Below are positions 10,967-22,813 of a stretch of DNA of 64,000 nt, in pieces (the first letter of the stretch is position 1; each line of letters begins with the position of its first letter). Source of the DNA: Phalacrocorax aristotelis (taxonomy: Eukaryota; Chordata; Aves; Suliformes; Phalacrocoracidae); NCBI RefSeq assembly GCF_949628215.1, contig NC_134282.1, positions 10,662,223 through 10,726,222 of the forward strand, written 5' to 3'. A model generated the notes under the pieces. That model was given only the letters and a program-made list of their open reading frames with translations. It had not been told where the DNA came from and did no database searches. The position numbers and the translations under genes are program-made.

Positions 10967-13481
10967 TGGGCTATTTTTAAATGGTCATATCTAACACGGG
11001 GTGTTTATGTGCTCAAAGAGTATGTCTCTTTTCTGCCTGGCATACCATAGGATTCCTGAGCAGACTGGCTGACTGCTAAGGAGAGAGTTTCACAAAGATC
11101 GATCCCACCAGTTTTGTGGCAATGGAGAACATCACAGTTTTGCAGCTGGATTGTACGTGTCTACTTTTAAGCAAGTCCTTCTACAGATTCACACATTCCA
11201 GTTAGGATAGGCAATATCTTCATATTACCTGTTGGTTCATTTTACGTTTCCAGTCTTTGACTTTTCTTAATTCTTTTTCCTTGCCGTGTATACTGTGTAT
11301 TTCTCTGCACTGTCCTACTGATGCTCTTACAGCACGAAGGAAACCAGCTGCCATTCTGAGCCAATTATCAAGATTCCTAGAGTAGTTAACTTATTGTATG
11401 CATGGATATTCAGGGTTTTTTTTCCTCCTTTCTCATGTATGTTACCTCTTCATCTTATTTCCCTTTTACCTTCTCCCATAATTTTTGTATTTGCTTTTCA
11501 AGCATAAGATTTGTATTCCTTTTTCTCACTTAACAAACTTATTTTCTAAACACCTTTATTTAATGATTTCACAGTCTGTTACTGTAACGTGTTCTTTAAA
11601 TACGCACATGTTTCTTCAGGGCAAACCAAAGGTTTTCTGATTTCTGGCTTAAATAAATTATCCAAACATAATGGAGATATGTTTGTATGAAACAGACTAA
11701 AAGTATAAGATAAGCTGTATCATTTAGGATTCACTTCTGTATTCTTTTCTGGGGAAAAAAAAAGTCCACCAAGGTTTTTCATTATATAATGTATATGTTC
11801 TTTAGAAACATACACAAGTAAAACCTGTATCTTTCTCAAAATTCCATTTAGCTAACACATTGACTCTTGCGAGGCTAATCGGTCAGTTAGCCTCCTGACA
11901 GGAGACAGTGCATATCTGTAATTCTACCAGGGTATGTGTATGTGTTATGAATTTCTAGGGCTGAAGGACGTATTATCCTAAACAGCAAAGCCAAACTGTT
12001 GGCCAAGAGAAGAGTAGAGAGAATTACTCTATTTTCTTGGAGTCACTTGATCTTAAATATGAGTAGAAGATGGCAGTTTCCTGCAAAAAACTTGCAATCC
12101 ACCAAACTTTTATATTTGTAGAGAGATTCCTTACATATCTTAGTAAACAAATATAATAATGTAGATCCTAATGGACATAATCTTTACCCTATTCCCATTG
12201 AAGGATTGGTCTTCGTAAAAACTTATTTTGATAGTTTGTCAATGGATTAGAGATCCCACCCACTTTCAAACACTAGCGGCAGTCTTCCAAAGTTGTTTGC
12301 ATTTGATTGTGGCTGCAAAATGAGAGGCAAAGTTGAAACCTTTCTGAGCAGAATTCCTAGCAAGTATATTCTATGAACCTCTGTTTTATTTATGGTAGCT
12401 TTAAAGGGAGTATCTTCTCCCGGAACATCTAACTTTACTTGCCACTGAACTGGCGACAGCAGGAAAATGTGTGATTTATTATATGCTTTCAAAACACAAT
12501 TCCCTGGTTTTCTATCAAAATACAAAAATTCATGAGTCTTACTGTAACTCAAAGATGATCTGTCAGCATAAAGTATCCTTCAGAGCAGAAATCACAAACT
12601 AAATGGACAGTAAAACATGATGCATCAATAACTGCAAGGAACAGTAATCACAAGCAAAACAGACCATGTTAACAAAGGTGCTAAGAATACATTTTATTCT
12701 TACTAAGAATGGAGTTACATTACACAATGTTTCTCTTTTGCAAATTGTAATAGATTCTATGGCAGGGGTTAAGTGCAGTTTGGAAAATAGGAGAGGATGT
12801 CTTGAAATCAGAATTTCCAATGCAGTGAGAGTACTGCTGTCCATATTATACTTAACTGCAGCTGAGCCACCCAGGCCTGTCTGCACTCTTAAACTTTCTA
12901 TTTTAGTCCTAGAAATGGTCTAACTGGAGTAGCATGGAGGATAATATTCACTAATTTATTCTGCAGTATACGTTAAGTTTCTCCTTGCTTTGGTATTCCC
13001 ATCCATAACTGGGGATCATATTTTTTCTTACTTCAGAGTTACAATATTTTAAGATCTTTTGTGCTCCTCAGATGAAAAGTGTTATGATGGCAGAATATAA
13101 TCTTTTATGTGCCAGTGCTGGAAAAAGAGAGGAACTATTGGCAGGACACTGAAAATTGCTAAGGTAAATCGAATCCTCAGCTGAGCAGACAGAGGTCCTC
13201 AGCAGGGGTTAAAACTGACAAAGGACAGAAGGAATTAAAATGAATGACTGAAATCTGGAAGATTTGGGTGAGGAATCAGCAACCGAGAGGACAGTTAGTA
13301 TCTGAACTGGGTTTTTTTTGTTGTTAGTTTGGGTTTGTTTTGGGTTTTGTTTTTATTTTTTTTTTCTCTCTTTGAGTCAGCTTCTGGTTATATCAATCAG
13401 AAACTGGTTTAATCCAAAATAAAGACTCTTTAATTATTGTTTAGCAGTACCAGTGAATAGGCTGTCTGGAGTGGAGTAGAG
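10967..13481. other. Spacer, possibly with a decayed ANKUB1 first exon
   Basis: AT-rich DNA without a confident feature. A minus-strand open frame of 101 codons at 12247-12552 has no recognisable motif. A weak similarity to the ubiquitin-like N-terminus of ANKUB1 at 12690-12910 is listed separately. A T/G-rich low-complexity stretch lies at about 13310-13370. Confidence 0.5.
12690..12910 (+). pseudogene. ANKUB1: Tentative ANKUB1 first coding exon remnant
   Basis: The plus-strand frame open from 12666 to 12923 shows weak, gapped resemblance to the ubiquitin-like N-terminus of ANKUB1. Scattered matches occur around RIHFIL, SLENRRGCLE and VCTLK with roughly conserved spacing. It lies upstream of better ANKUB1-like segments and on the right strand, but no convincing start codon context or donor is visible and the similarity alone would not convince. 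Treat it as a hint. A chance open frame is the main alternative. Confidence 0.25.
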
Positions 13482-13712
13482 GGTAGATGTAGGTTAACTA
13501 CTAGGAGGAAATTCTTCCCTGTGAGGGTGGTAAGGCGCCGGAACAGGTTGCCTAGAGTAGTTGTGGATGCTTCATCCCTGGATGTGTTCAGGGCCATGTT
13601 GGATGGGGCTTTGAGCAGCCTGGTCTAGTGGAAGGTGTCCCTGCCCGTGGCAGGGTTTGCAACTAGGTGTTAACGTCCCTTCCAACCCAAACCATTCTAT
13701 ACGTCTATGAGT
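13482..13712 (+). mobile_element. CR1 LINE 3'-end fragment
   Basis: A sense-orientation CR1 3' end of a different subtype from the 8.4 and 8.8 kb copies. It has GGAGGAAATTCTTCCCTGTG, then GGCGCCGGAACAGGTTGCC, GGCCATGTTGGATGGGGCTT, and the terminal CCTTCCAACCCAAACCATTC block with an ATTCTATACG-type tail. It ends about 20 bp before the ANKUB1-like segment at 13732, so it inserted close to that former exon. Confidence 0.9.
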
Positions 13713-13731
13713 AATACTTTCCCAAGTTCAG

Positions 13732-13943
13732 GTAGACATACCAAGTAGAGAATACGAAAAAATACTTTGTAGCTTGGAAAAAATACGGCAGGACTGTCTG
13801 TGGAATGCACAGGTGAGATACGTAGAAGGACTTTGCAAATAAAATTATTTGGACGAGTTGATTAGGAACTTCGCTACTTCCGGTGTGAACATCTGCTGGA
13901 AGGTCATGCTTGAAATCCAAAGACTAGAAACAAAAGTCTGTAA
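13732..13943 (+). pseudogene. ANKUB1: ANKUB1-like exon remnant (middle of ubiquitin-like half)
   Basis: Behind an acceptor-like TTTCCCAAGTTCAG, frame 1 reads through VDIPSREYEKILCSL and WNAQVRYVEGLCK to a TAA at 13840-13842. It then continues NYLDELIRNFAT to 13878, after which the homology moves to another frame (FRCE..., from 13879). Compared with remembered mammalian ANKUB1, the 23 positions ending at RC (13886) align without a gap if the shift is allowed, with identities at E, R, T, R and C and mostly conservative changes elsewhere. One stop and at least one 1-bp shift mean it cannot be translated as it stands. Its 3' limit is uncertain. Confidence 0.5.
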
Positions 13944-14535
13944 TCCTAATATAGCACCAAAAGTTGTTTTAATTTATGAGATGGCTAAGAAATTACGTTG
14001 CCTCCACGCTGATTCACAATTGTTACCTCTACTTTCTCCTTTATGATTTTAAGAAGTAATGCAAAGCTATCCTCTAGAAGATCCCAAAAACAAGTGCTTA
14101 AGTATTACATTTAATGTCTCAGTCTCTGACACCTGTGCTTGTAATATTGGACATACTCCTGGAAAGCACTGGAACTAAGTAAGAAAAAGATGGGAATGAA
14201 TCCATAATATATTTTCATACCTTTTTGTAGTAGAAGGTCGTGGTCCTGAGATCTGTTGACCATCATTACCCAGAGCACATAACAGGATGGGTGAATGTTT
14301 AAAACAGGGTGGGGTGGAGGGGGAATGGAAATAATGGACAAACTTACCAAAACTAGATTATTAGCCTCTCACAAGAAACTCACAGTGTTGAGGCTACTGT
14401 CCTGGCGAGTGAGAACCCCCACCCCACTAGCCTTGCAGGAACTTGTACTGTACCTTTTTCCCAGCCATAAAATTGCAAAAATTTCCTGTAGTTATAATTA
14501 TGGTAATTTATATACTGGAATATATCTGTTGACAG

Positions 14536-14641
14536 GCATAACACTTCACCTAGATGTGTGGAATAGCTGGAAAGAGTTCTTGCCTGCCTGTCTTGTGGAA
14601 AAACACAGCGTTATCTCAGGAAAATCCAGTGCTTCAGTCTG
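14536..14641 (+). pseudogene. ANKUB1: ANKUB1-like exon remnant (DVW/WKEF exon)
   Basis: This is the clearest ANKUB1 relic. After an acceptor TCTGTTGACAG (AG at 14534-14535) the frame reads ITLHLDVWNSWKEFLPACL, closely matching the ANKUB1 segment just before its ankyrin repeats. At about 14595 the frame is lost: QRYLRK, the next conserved block, is in a different frame (14606-14623), and PVLQS in a third (14627-14640). Against mammalian ANKUB1 this implies net deletions of about 10 and 4 nt. A possible donor GGTAATA follows at 14642. An orthologous gene is expected exactly here, between RNF13 and COMMD2 and on the COMMD2 strand. Confidence 0.65.
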
Positions 14642-14930
14642 GTAATAAACTGCAATAAAATATTTTTCCACTCACATTTTCCAAACGCTATTCTGTTCTA
14701 AAACAAACCCTTCAAAAGTTGGCGAGCCTTTCTGTTTAACAAAATGAACTCTCTCCTAAAAGAGGAAATAAAGATTTATGAGCAGGTTATGCATTGTTTT
14801 AGTAATTTAGAACCTTGTTGGTTTTTTCTGTTTGCTTTTTTTAGCTTTATTTAAGATGGTAGGGATACATGTTTTTAGAAAGTCATTTTAGGCACATGGG
14901 AATAGCAATGCCAGCTCTATGTCATTTCAG

Positions 14931-14995
14931 CCCACAAATGCACCTGTGTACCACCCGTAGGACATGGCGGTGTCACCAGAGGGTCATCTTTTTCC
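14931..14995 (+). pseudogene. ANKUB1: ANKUB1-like exon remnant (ankyrin region)
   Basis: After an acceptor-like CTATGTCATTTCAG, the frame reads PTNAPVYHP (14931-14957), then shifts to RTWRCHQRV (14959-14985). Together they resemble the ANKUB1 stretch around its HPYRAWCHEAL block, with H, P, R, W, C and H kept. The frame break lies between 14955 and 14961. The rest of the ankyrin and C-terminal region is not recognisable before the COMMD2 CpG island, so it is presumably deleted or too diverged. Short match; support comes mostly from order and location. Confidence 0.42.
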
Positions 14996-15289
14996 TTTCA
15001 GTTTGGGCAATAAAGCACAGCACCCCTCCGCACGATCTCAGTGTTAAAATATGGGCAGGCCATACGTGCGAAGTGGGTTTGAATTGCATATTTAAGGTAG
15101 AATAACAGCATTATTAGGAAGCAAAGGGCACATAAAATTATAATCAATTCCATCGTTTTAGCACAGGCCTGTGAAACAAGAATGATTTCACTGCATTAAC
15201 AAATACTTTGGGGGGGACACCAGGTTATCCTGGCTACTGGGGTGCACAGCGGGCAGGGACCGTCTCTCCCGCAGTCTCCCAGACTAGTT

Positions 15290-16200
15290 CTGTATTCGTT
15301 TCCCTTAGAACACGGGTTTCTCGCACCGCCGAGCGCCAGAGCCGCGCCTAGCCGGGGCTGCCCTTTCAGCCCAGGCCCGGGCACAGCACGCTGCACAGCG
15401 GCTGCTGCGAAGGCCCTCTGCCGGCAGCGGAGGGGCCGCCGCCGAGCCGGCCGGGGGCTGCAGCAGAGCCGGGGTCGGCTGGCTCGGTGCTGCTCCCCTC
15501 CCGGCCTGCCAGCGCCGCCGGCAGCCGCCTCCCGCCGGGCCCCGCGCAGGCGCCGCGCCCCGCCCCGCCGGGCGGGGACCGCCCCTTCCTGGGCGGGCGG
15601 GCTGGCTCCGGGGGACGGAGCGGGGCCGGGTGGCGGGGCGGGATGCTGCTGGTGCTGTCGGAGGAGCAGAAGGCGCACCTGGGCTGCCTGCCGGGGCTGG
15701 GCGACGCAGGTCCGGCAGCGCCCGCGGCCCTGCGCCGGGCCCGTCCTGGCGGCGGCGGGGGGAGCAGCCCGGCGGGCGGGGGGCCGCGGCGGGGCGGGCC
15801 GGGGCGGCGGAGCGCTGGGCGGGCGGGCGCGGTTGCCCGGCGCCTGCAGCCGAGTCGCCTCCTCTCGTTTCAGCAGCCGTCGGCGAGCTGGGGCGGCTGG
15901 CGGTGGAGCTGCTGCGGCGGGGCGCGGCGCCGCGGGCCTGCGAGGTGGCCGCCAGTAAGAGCCGGGGGTCGGGCGGGGGCTCCCGCGGCGGCGGTCCCTG
16001 TCGCCCGTGGGGGGCGGCGGGTCCTGCGGCGCGGGGCTGCCGGGGGAGCGGGCTGAGGGCACGGAGCGGCGGGGAGCCAGGCTGGTAGCGGGGCGCTGCC
16101 GTGCCCGGGGGGGCGGCGGCGGGCTGTGCGCCCTGCCTGCGGGGCCTGCCTTCCGGGGCAAGATCCGCAAGCTGCGCGTTCGCGTAGCGCTCTGTCCACG
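15290..16200 (+). promoter_or_regulatory. COMMD2: CpG-island promoter of COMMD2
   Basis: A sharply bounded, very GC-rich, CpG-dense block covers COMMD2 exons 1 and 2. Upstream of the ATG at 15643 are an NRF1-like GCGCAGGCGC palindrome (15544-15553) and several GC boxes (15560-15640). No TATA box is present. The exact start of transcription is not set by sequence, but it is probably within about 100 bp of the ATG. Very long open frames on the opposite strand (up to 392 codons) are a composition effect. Confidence 0.8.
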
Positions 16201-18771
16201 CGTCAGTGCGGGAGCCTGTAGTTTTCTCTGTATCATGCTATAAGAAATAGGTTTGGGGTTTTTTGTTTTGTTTGTTTGCTTTGGGTGCGCGGGGGGTGTG
16301 TCTAACTTGCTGTTTGATGCCCCTACGTTATTATTTGAACCCTCTATTCTTCCTTTTCTATACATATTTTGCAAGTTAGCTTTGGATGAATTTGCAGTTT
16401 TGTGTATTGTTGCTGTGGCAGTTTAATAAGGAAGTAAAAGGTACTTTGTGCTTTCTTTAAAGGAAAACTTAACATTGGTGCGGACACTGTTCAGCATGTG
16501 GTAGAAGGATTGACCTACCTTCTTACTGAAAGCTCCAAGCTTATGGTAAGGATACCTTTGTGAAATGAATCCAGGGATGCACTCAAGTGATGTCTTTTAA
16601 ACACTTACAGCTCTGAAAATACTGCTGAATGAAGAAAAGAGAGTTCAAAATTCTGATGACATGTATTCTTTTAATTAAAAAGTGTCTCTTCTGCTGTTCT
16701 CTTATTGAAACATTGTGTCTTCGTGGATGACTCTGGAATTCAGTGCCTGAAGCTAAAATTTGCAATATTTTAATAGCGTATAGCAAGAACATGTGGTAAA
16801 TTAGTCCATAGAGAAGTATACTTCAGGATTAAGCTCTGTCTAAATAACAAAACTTCAGTGAAGATTTTGTTGTTGTTGTTGTTGAGCTACTGTGTGGGAC
16901 GTGTGCTGTACTAACCCCCTGTTAAGTATTCCTTATGTTTGTCTGATATGGTAGGTTTGAGAGCTTTTTCAGCTCCTGACCTGAGAAGTTTGGGTGGGTG
17001 TAAGAAGATATTAAAAGAATAATGGTTGGATAATTACTGTTTCCATTGGAAAGACTATTTACTACTGACACAGTAGAGTATTTGAACAATGAAGACATGG
17101 AGAAGGGATACAGAGACAAGTAATTCCAAATTGAACTCAGGCAGGTTTTGCTCTGAAGAGCTGGTGGGGAAGGGATTGAAACATTGCAGAATCTTCCCTT
17201 GAAGTAAGGTGACTTGACTGACAGGTAAATTACAGTGTATTATGGTAGAATAGTTGAACACAGAAGGTGTTTATGGTAGGAATGTGTTGTAAAGGTATGA
17301 CATTTTCAGTTTAATAAATAACTGTTTCCATGAGGATGAACCAAGCTTCTCCAGGTCAGCACAAAGGCATGAACCTGTGGGAATCACTTTCTTGGGACTA
17401 CTCTGAGTTACTGTAACGTGAGCCTTAAAGTTGTACCTGGTGCCTGCTTACATGTGCAGGCACTCAGATAATTTCAGAATATTTATAATTTGAGTATCAA
17501 TATTATGTTAAGATACTGTTGATAAATTGATGATCAAAATACGTACTTCCTCATGACAGCTCAGATGCTTTCTTTGGGTTGCGTTTTGTTCTCTGATTCG
17601 AAGGCTTAATGTGAGGATGTTGAATGTTTTTATTTTTTAAAAAACTGATCTAAAACTGTTCCTGAAGCTCATGCAAATCACCAGTAATACATCAACACAT
17701 GTAAATCACTTAAAACCTGGATGATTTGTTTTGTCCTATCTGTAGAATTGCTCTGACACATTCCTGCAGGAAAATAACTGTACCGTGCCCTATGTAATAT
17801 GTACTTACAGTTTTACCTGATTCTCAACAAATAATGATTATTACAACAGTTCTGTATTAAAGCTTAAATTGTTATTTCTAGATTTCTGAGATAGACTTCC
17901 AAGATTCCATTCATGTTCTGGGATTCTCAGATGAATTGAACAAATTATTGCTCCAATTGTACCTCGATAACAGGAAAGAGATCAGAAGCATTCTCAGTGA
18001 GCTGGCACCAAAGCTTCCCAGCTATCACAGTCTCGAATGGAGACTGGATGTGCAGGTACCTTCTATTATGTTTTCAATGTTCTGTATTTTACTTTACATT
18101 TTTTTAACATCATAAACAACCACAAAACAATTAATTTATATTATTTCCAAGTAACTGAGGCAGCAGTTTTTCATGTATTTAAAACTGACATAATTTTGTT
18201 ACTGCACCAAAGGTAGCTGGTTATGAGATGAACAGGATATTTAATGATGCAAAGTAATTGCTGCTTTATGAAAATTGAATTCATAGCTCCATTGGTGTTT
18301 TAAAAATATTAGTATATACTAAATATATTTGGTCTTAATTATCACCTAATTTTCAGAAATACTGTGAAAGCATTGCTTAAAGTGGATTAGTATTGCCTAA
18401 TGATAAAATGAAATAATAGATTGTGTATATCTTTAATGTGGATAAAAAGGATTTTTAAACAGTCCTCCAAGTAGGTCCTGCAAACCTGTTGTAAATTGTA
18501 AATGTGAGCGTTGATGATCATCCTTTTCTTGTTTGTTTCTCTATTCCCGTTTCATCTAAACTCCCTCGTGCAGCTTGCAAGCAGAAGTTTGAGGCAACAG
18601 ATTAAGCCTGCTGTGACTCTAAAGCTACATCTTAATCAGGATGAAGATCAGATTGCCCAAGTGTTGCAAACCGACCCTTCTACCCTCCTCCACCTCATTC
18701 AGCAACTGGAGCAAGCGTTGGGGGAAATGAAAACAAACCATTGCAGGAGAATAGTGCGCAACATGAAATAG
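15643..18771 (+). CDS. COMMD2: COMMD2, complete five-exon gene
   Basis: COMMD2 is a small COMM-domain protein of the Commander/CCC assembly, linked to endosomal recycling and NF-kB control. Coding exons: 15643-15709, 15877-15954 (or from 15874), 16463-16545, 17882-18055 and 18574-18771, with TAG at 18769-18771. All introns have GT-AG ends and phases agree. The product is 199 residues, the human length, or 200 with the upstream acceptor. It starts MLLVLSEEQKAHL; exon 3 gives KLNIGADTVQHVVEGL and exon 4 LGFSDELNKLLLQLYLDN. The C-terminal COMM domain begins around residue 126 with LEWRLDVQLASR and runs through IKPAVTLKLHLNQ to HCRRIVRNMK. The first 48 residues come from CpG-island DNA and are more Ala/Gly/Arg-rich than the rest. 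The four introns contain no recognised repeats except a short TTG run. Confidence 0.97.
16867..16884 (+). repeat. (TTG)6 microsatellite
   Basis: Six perfect TTG units lie in the third intron of COMMD2, downstream of exon 3. Confidence 0.85.
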
Positions 18772-18850
18772 TATTGATGCGTGGCTGTTTTCATACTAAG
18801 CAGCTTGTGAAACAACTAAAAACAATGTTCACAAATACATTTTGAGGAGA

Positions 18851-18856
18851 AATAAA
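18851..18856 (+). terminator. COMMD2: Candidate COMMD2 poly(A) signal, proximal
   Basis: A canonical AATAAA 80 nt after the stop codon, followed by a moderately GU-rich stretch (GCTTTCCTGTGCC). It would give a very short 3'UTR. Another AATAAA at 19324-19329 is an alternative distal signal. Use cannot be judged from sequence. Confidence 0.35.
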
Positions 18857-19323
18857 CATCTGGATCAGATGAAATGCTTTCCTGTGCCAGGATCTTGAGC
18901 CAGTAATTATAGGCTGAATGTCTATAGGTGCTAACTTTACACACCTGCTTGATATGAGATAGGTAATTTTTTTTGCTTTACTTGCAAATGTAGAATTCAG
19001 CATGCTATGCTGAGAATTTCTTCAGCTCTAAATTAGTATAGTTCTACTTGAAGAGCTTTCCTACATAAAGTAGAGCTGTCTCAATATTATATGAAGCTGC
19101 ATGTTTATTTTTACATTTATCAAGTAGTTTATTTTCCCCTTGGTTTTGCAATTGAAAAAAACCTCACAACTTATACTGGTGGGAATGATGCTTTACAGGA
19201 ATGTTTCTTCCTTCTAGGCTCATGCATGTGTAAGAGTACATGTGGGACTGCTGCCCTCTTCCTCCAGAGGATTCAGTCAGCTCGGAGGCTGGGTGTTACA
19301 CTGCTTTTCTACCCCTCCTGTAC

Positions 19324-19329
19324 AATAAA
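19324..19329 (+). terminator. COMMD2: Candidate COMMD2 poly(A) signal, distal
   Basis: An AATAAA hexamer in the sequence CCTGTACAATAAAAG, about 550 nt after the COMMD2 stop. It would give a 3'UTR of roughly 0.6 kb. Plausible but unproven. Confidence 0.35.
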
Positions 19330-20198
19330 AGTATAATCAAGCTAAAGCTTCCATTTTAACAAAGTTACCCCTACTGGGCAGTCTCATGGTTTCTGCAGGT
19401 AGCAGTTACCATAGAAAACCCAGTGGCCTAAACATGAGTTAGCATACTGGGTATTTCTATATGTAAAGGTGATTTGAAAAATTACAAAAGTAAAACTATG
19501 GTCCAGGAGGCAGATTAAGTAGTGTTAACTTCTGCTAAATCTGATCTTCCTGTTATGATGACTGTGGTGTGATCGTGCTGGGATGAAAAAACCCCAATTT
19601 TTGTTCCCCTATTTGGATGGTGTTCTGATAAAGGAAAGACAAGCTAAGTATTGCAACATAAATTATGCTTTTCCATTTTTAAGAAAAATGCATAACAAAG
19701 GTTATGTCAAAAGTCACGTTTCAGTTGTATTGTAATGCAATATTTTGTAGCTTTTGTGACTAAGGTTAGTTTGACCCATTAATGTTTTAACTGTCACTAG
19801 TGAGGGGGCATCATAAAGTCCTTGAAGTATATTGGAGAGGACAATTATGGAAGAGAACCTTTACATACAGATTCTAGCAATAACTGTATATTTACTGTCA
19901 TAGCAACACCATAAATTTCTGTATTAATTGGCTTCCTGCATTCAGAAATGCATGGTTTTCTTATTTTTTTTATTTTTTTTTAAAAAAACCTTTGAGAGGT
20001 ACTATTTCAAATGAAACCTGCATGGCAGAAGTGCTTTAATCAGTAACGTTACCACTTAAAGTCAGTTTTCTAGAATACGGAGTTGCTTATTCTCTAATTG
20101 CTTTATATAGTGTGGCGATGGTGCGAACAAACTTCCTTTCCTCTCCCGTATATGAATCAGCAATGTGTTTCATTTACCATCCATCTGTGGTGACTTTT

Positions 20199-20218
20199 TT
20201 CATAGAATCATAGAATTT
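20199..20218 (-). mobile_element. Possible CR1 3'-tail scrap
   Basis: The sequence CATAGAATCATAGAAT is two copies of the CR1 8-bp tail unit in antisense. No further CR1 body follows, so it is either an extremely truncated insertion or chance. Confidence 0.35.
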
Positions 20219-22792
20219 TCTTCACATGTAGTATGTGGTAATTAAATGTGATCAAATGTTACTACTTGGGATTTCTGATTAGTATTTTTTTGGTTATGTA
20301 GCTGGCCTACACTTTCAAGTGAAATACAAGAACAGCCTATATGTAGGCCAGTGTTTTCTCTGTGTTCCATCTCACTAGAGCCATAGTCTAGGACCCTGGG
20401 CAGCAAGATAGAAGTTTTAGATACATGTCTTAGAAGCTTTTTGTGTCTCATCCCACTACTGCCCTATGAATCTGAACACATTTACCTTTCTGACTCTTAA
20501 ACGTTTCAAGAAAAGAAAATCAGCTGCCGTAGAACTAGTTGGCATCACGGTAAATGGTGGCAGTTGACATGTGCATCATGTCCTGAAGCATGTCCTAAAG
20601 AGAAGGGGTGGGCTTCCCTCAGTGATCATGAGTAAATGGACAGTTCAAAGTAGCTTTTGTGAATACAGAATGTCATTAGAAAGCTGCGTATTCCCTTTTT
20701 CAAAGCTTATTACAATAGTCTAGAAGAAAAAATGTGACACTGGATGGTCTTGTTTCCTCTAACAAAAAACTGCATGAATTGAGGATGGTCAAGGTTAAAC
20801 CTGGAAGCTGGGTGAAATTCAGGGAAACTCAAACTCTGGCAGAGATCCATAAACAGACTCAAGAAGAGTAAGGAGGAAGATCCTTTACACCAAGCATGTT
20901 GCTTTTGCATTGTACCTTTCAGTTAGTTCTCGGGATAAGTACTGAGCCTGGAAAAGCAGCTTCTCAGCAGCTAGGGATTTTAGCTTAATTATTAGAAAGG
21001 TACATTTGCCTTTATGCAAGGTTGGAATGGGTCTTTCTACAGCTCTGCAACTTCCCCCTTTCTCTGTCTTCATAGCGCACAGGGCAGCTACCAAGGGCTT
21101 TGCAGCTGCCACAGCACAAGTACTGATGTGCAGACAGAGCAGAGTTATATCTAAAACATGATTAGTGCAAATGCACATCAAATGACGATTACTGCTGCTG
21201 ATGTAATCATACTGATTTGAGTTACCAATGTGGGAATAACAGTATTGCTGTGTTGTAGGGCAGATGAAGATGGAGTGTGAAAAAGTGTCTACTTCAGTAA
21301 CCCACAGATAGTGGTAAAATAAGAATTCACTCATGGATCTGGATTTTTCTGTTGTAACATAAAATCTATCCAAAATCAAAGCGGACATGTAAAGCTATGT
21401 AACTTGTTTCCTCTCATGACTTTGCATCACTTTATACCCTTGAACAAGACACGGAGAGTACAAAGCATTATTCACAAGCTATTGAAAAGAAAAAGGTAAT
21501 ACTGCTACTTCTAACCCATTTAATTTTTAATAGGCTTTTTAAAATTTGCTCTGGTATCTAGCCACTAAAAGCAAAGTTTAATTTGAGGCCATTTCTCTAC
21601 TGTTTTTTTCCTTCAAATCTAGAAGAACTGATTGTTGATTTTATAACAAAAAAAGTGACTTTCAACTTACCCCTTAAAAAGTCAAGGAACAGATTTGTAG
21701 GCAGCACAGCATTTTAATCATGAAGCAATTTACAAACACCAATTAAGTTCTGAATAATCCGTGAGGAAGTTGTGAGTGTATTACTATTTCATCTTTAGAA
21801 ATCAATATATTAAGTATGGAACATAATCTGTTACCCTCAGTGTAGAACTTTTGTATGTTTTGGTTTACTGTGAATTTAACTTTTGCGGAACTGCCCTTCC
21901 TGTGTATGGCAAGTAGCTTTTGGTTTTAGGAAGCAAGCAACTTGTGAATGGCTCCCTGGAACCTTTTTGATAGACCACTAAATTCAGGCAAACCTTATGC
22001 CAGTGCAGAGTCCAAGTGCATAGAACAACTAAAAATCCAACTAGTTTAAGTATAAACTAGATTATTTTCTTAAAAGCAGAGTTAGGCGCAGCCCTTAGCT
22101 ATACACTTCTCAACAGATTTGTATCCCAGTTTCTTTTTTCCTGGTCTAAACAGCAGAGGGCAGAAGGTTTGTTTTTTATAATCTAAAAAGGAGATGTTTC
22201 GCTATACATTTTCAGTGTTTGTCTTCCAATAAGAATTGTTCAGAGCCCCAGGTCTTAGCTTGGAATGTATTTCACCTTATATTTTCCGAAGTCGTGATCA
22301 ATTTTAAACTGAAAACAATAAAACTTCCAGTTTTCAACCACTAAAACATTTTCTTGAATCTGCTAATTAATTTGCTAAGTCGCTTAGCAATGAACGTAAC
22401 CCAATTCTTAAAACGCGGGATGACGTAATTTGTTTGGTGTTGTAAAATGTTTATATTCTTCTAAGCATTGAGTAAACTCAAGCAGCCATGCTTTTCTTCC
22501 TCCTGTTTGGTTTTTTTTTTTACTTTTGAATGAACTCTATATGATCACTTTGTCCATTTTGTAAAATCTGCTAAGTTTCTGATCCAAGTTTTAATCAATT
22601 CCCCATCTCTGAAACATATTTAGACTCTCCTACAAGCTTTATTTTCTTGTAGTTTTGCTTGTCCCTGCCACACTTCCTTGCAAGCTTTTAATGTACTACA
22701 CTAAATACTTTTTCACCCTTTAACGGGCTAATTAGTTGTTCCTTGAATTATATGGGGAAACATGTTTTCATTTAAACAGCTATGGAGTTAGT

Positions 22793-22813
22793 TTATATAT
22801 ATACATATATAAA
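22793..22813. repeat. AT-rich microsatellite
   Basis: A TATATATATACATATATA run in intergenic DNA. Confidence 0.75.

Noticed and set aside
12247-12552. 101-codon minus-strand frame
   Set aside because: It looks mildly protein-like but matches nothing I recognise and lacks splice or promoter context. A blastp search would settle it.
15196-16374. 392-codon minus-strand open frame over the COMMD2 promoter
   Set aside because: It is antisense to COMMD2 exons 1-2, is Pro/Arg/Ala-rich and has no motif; explained by GC-rich sequence.
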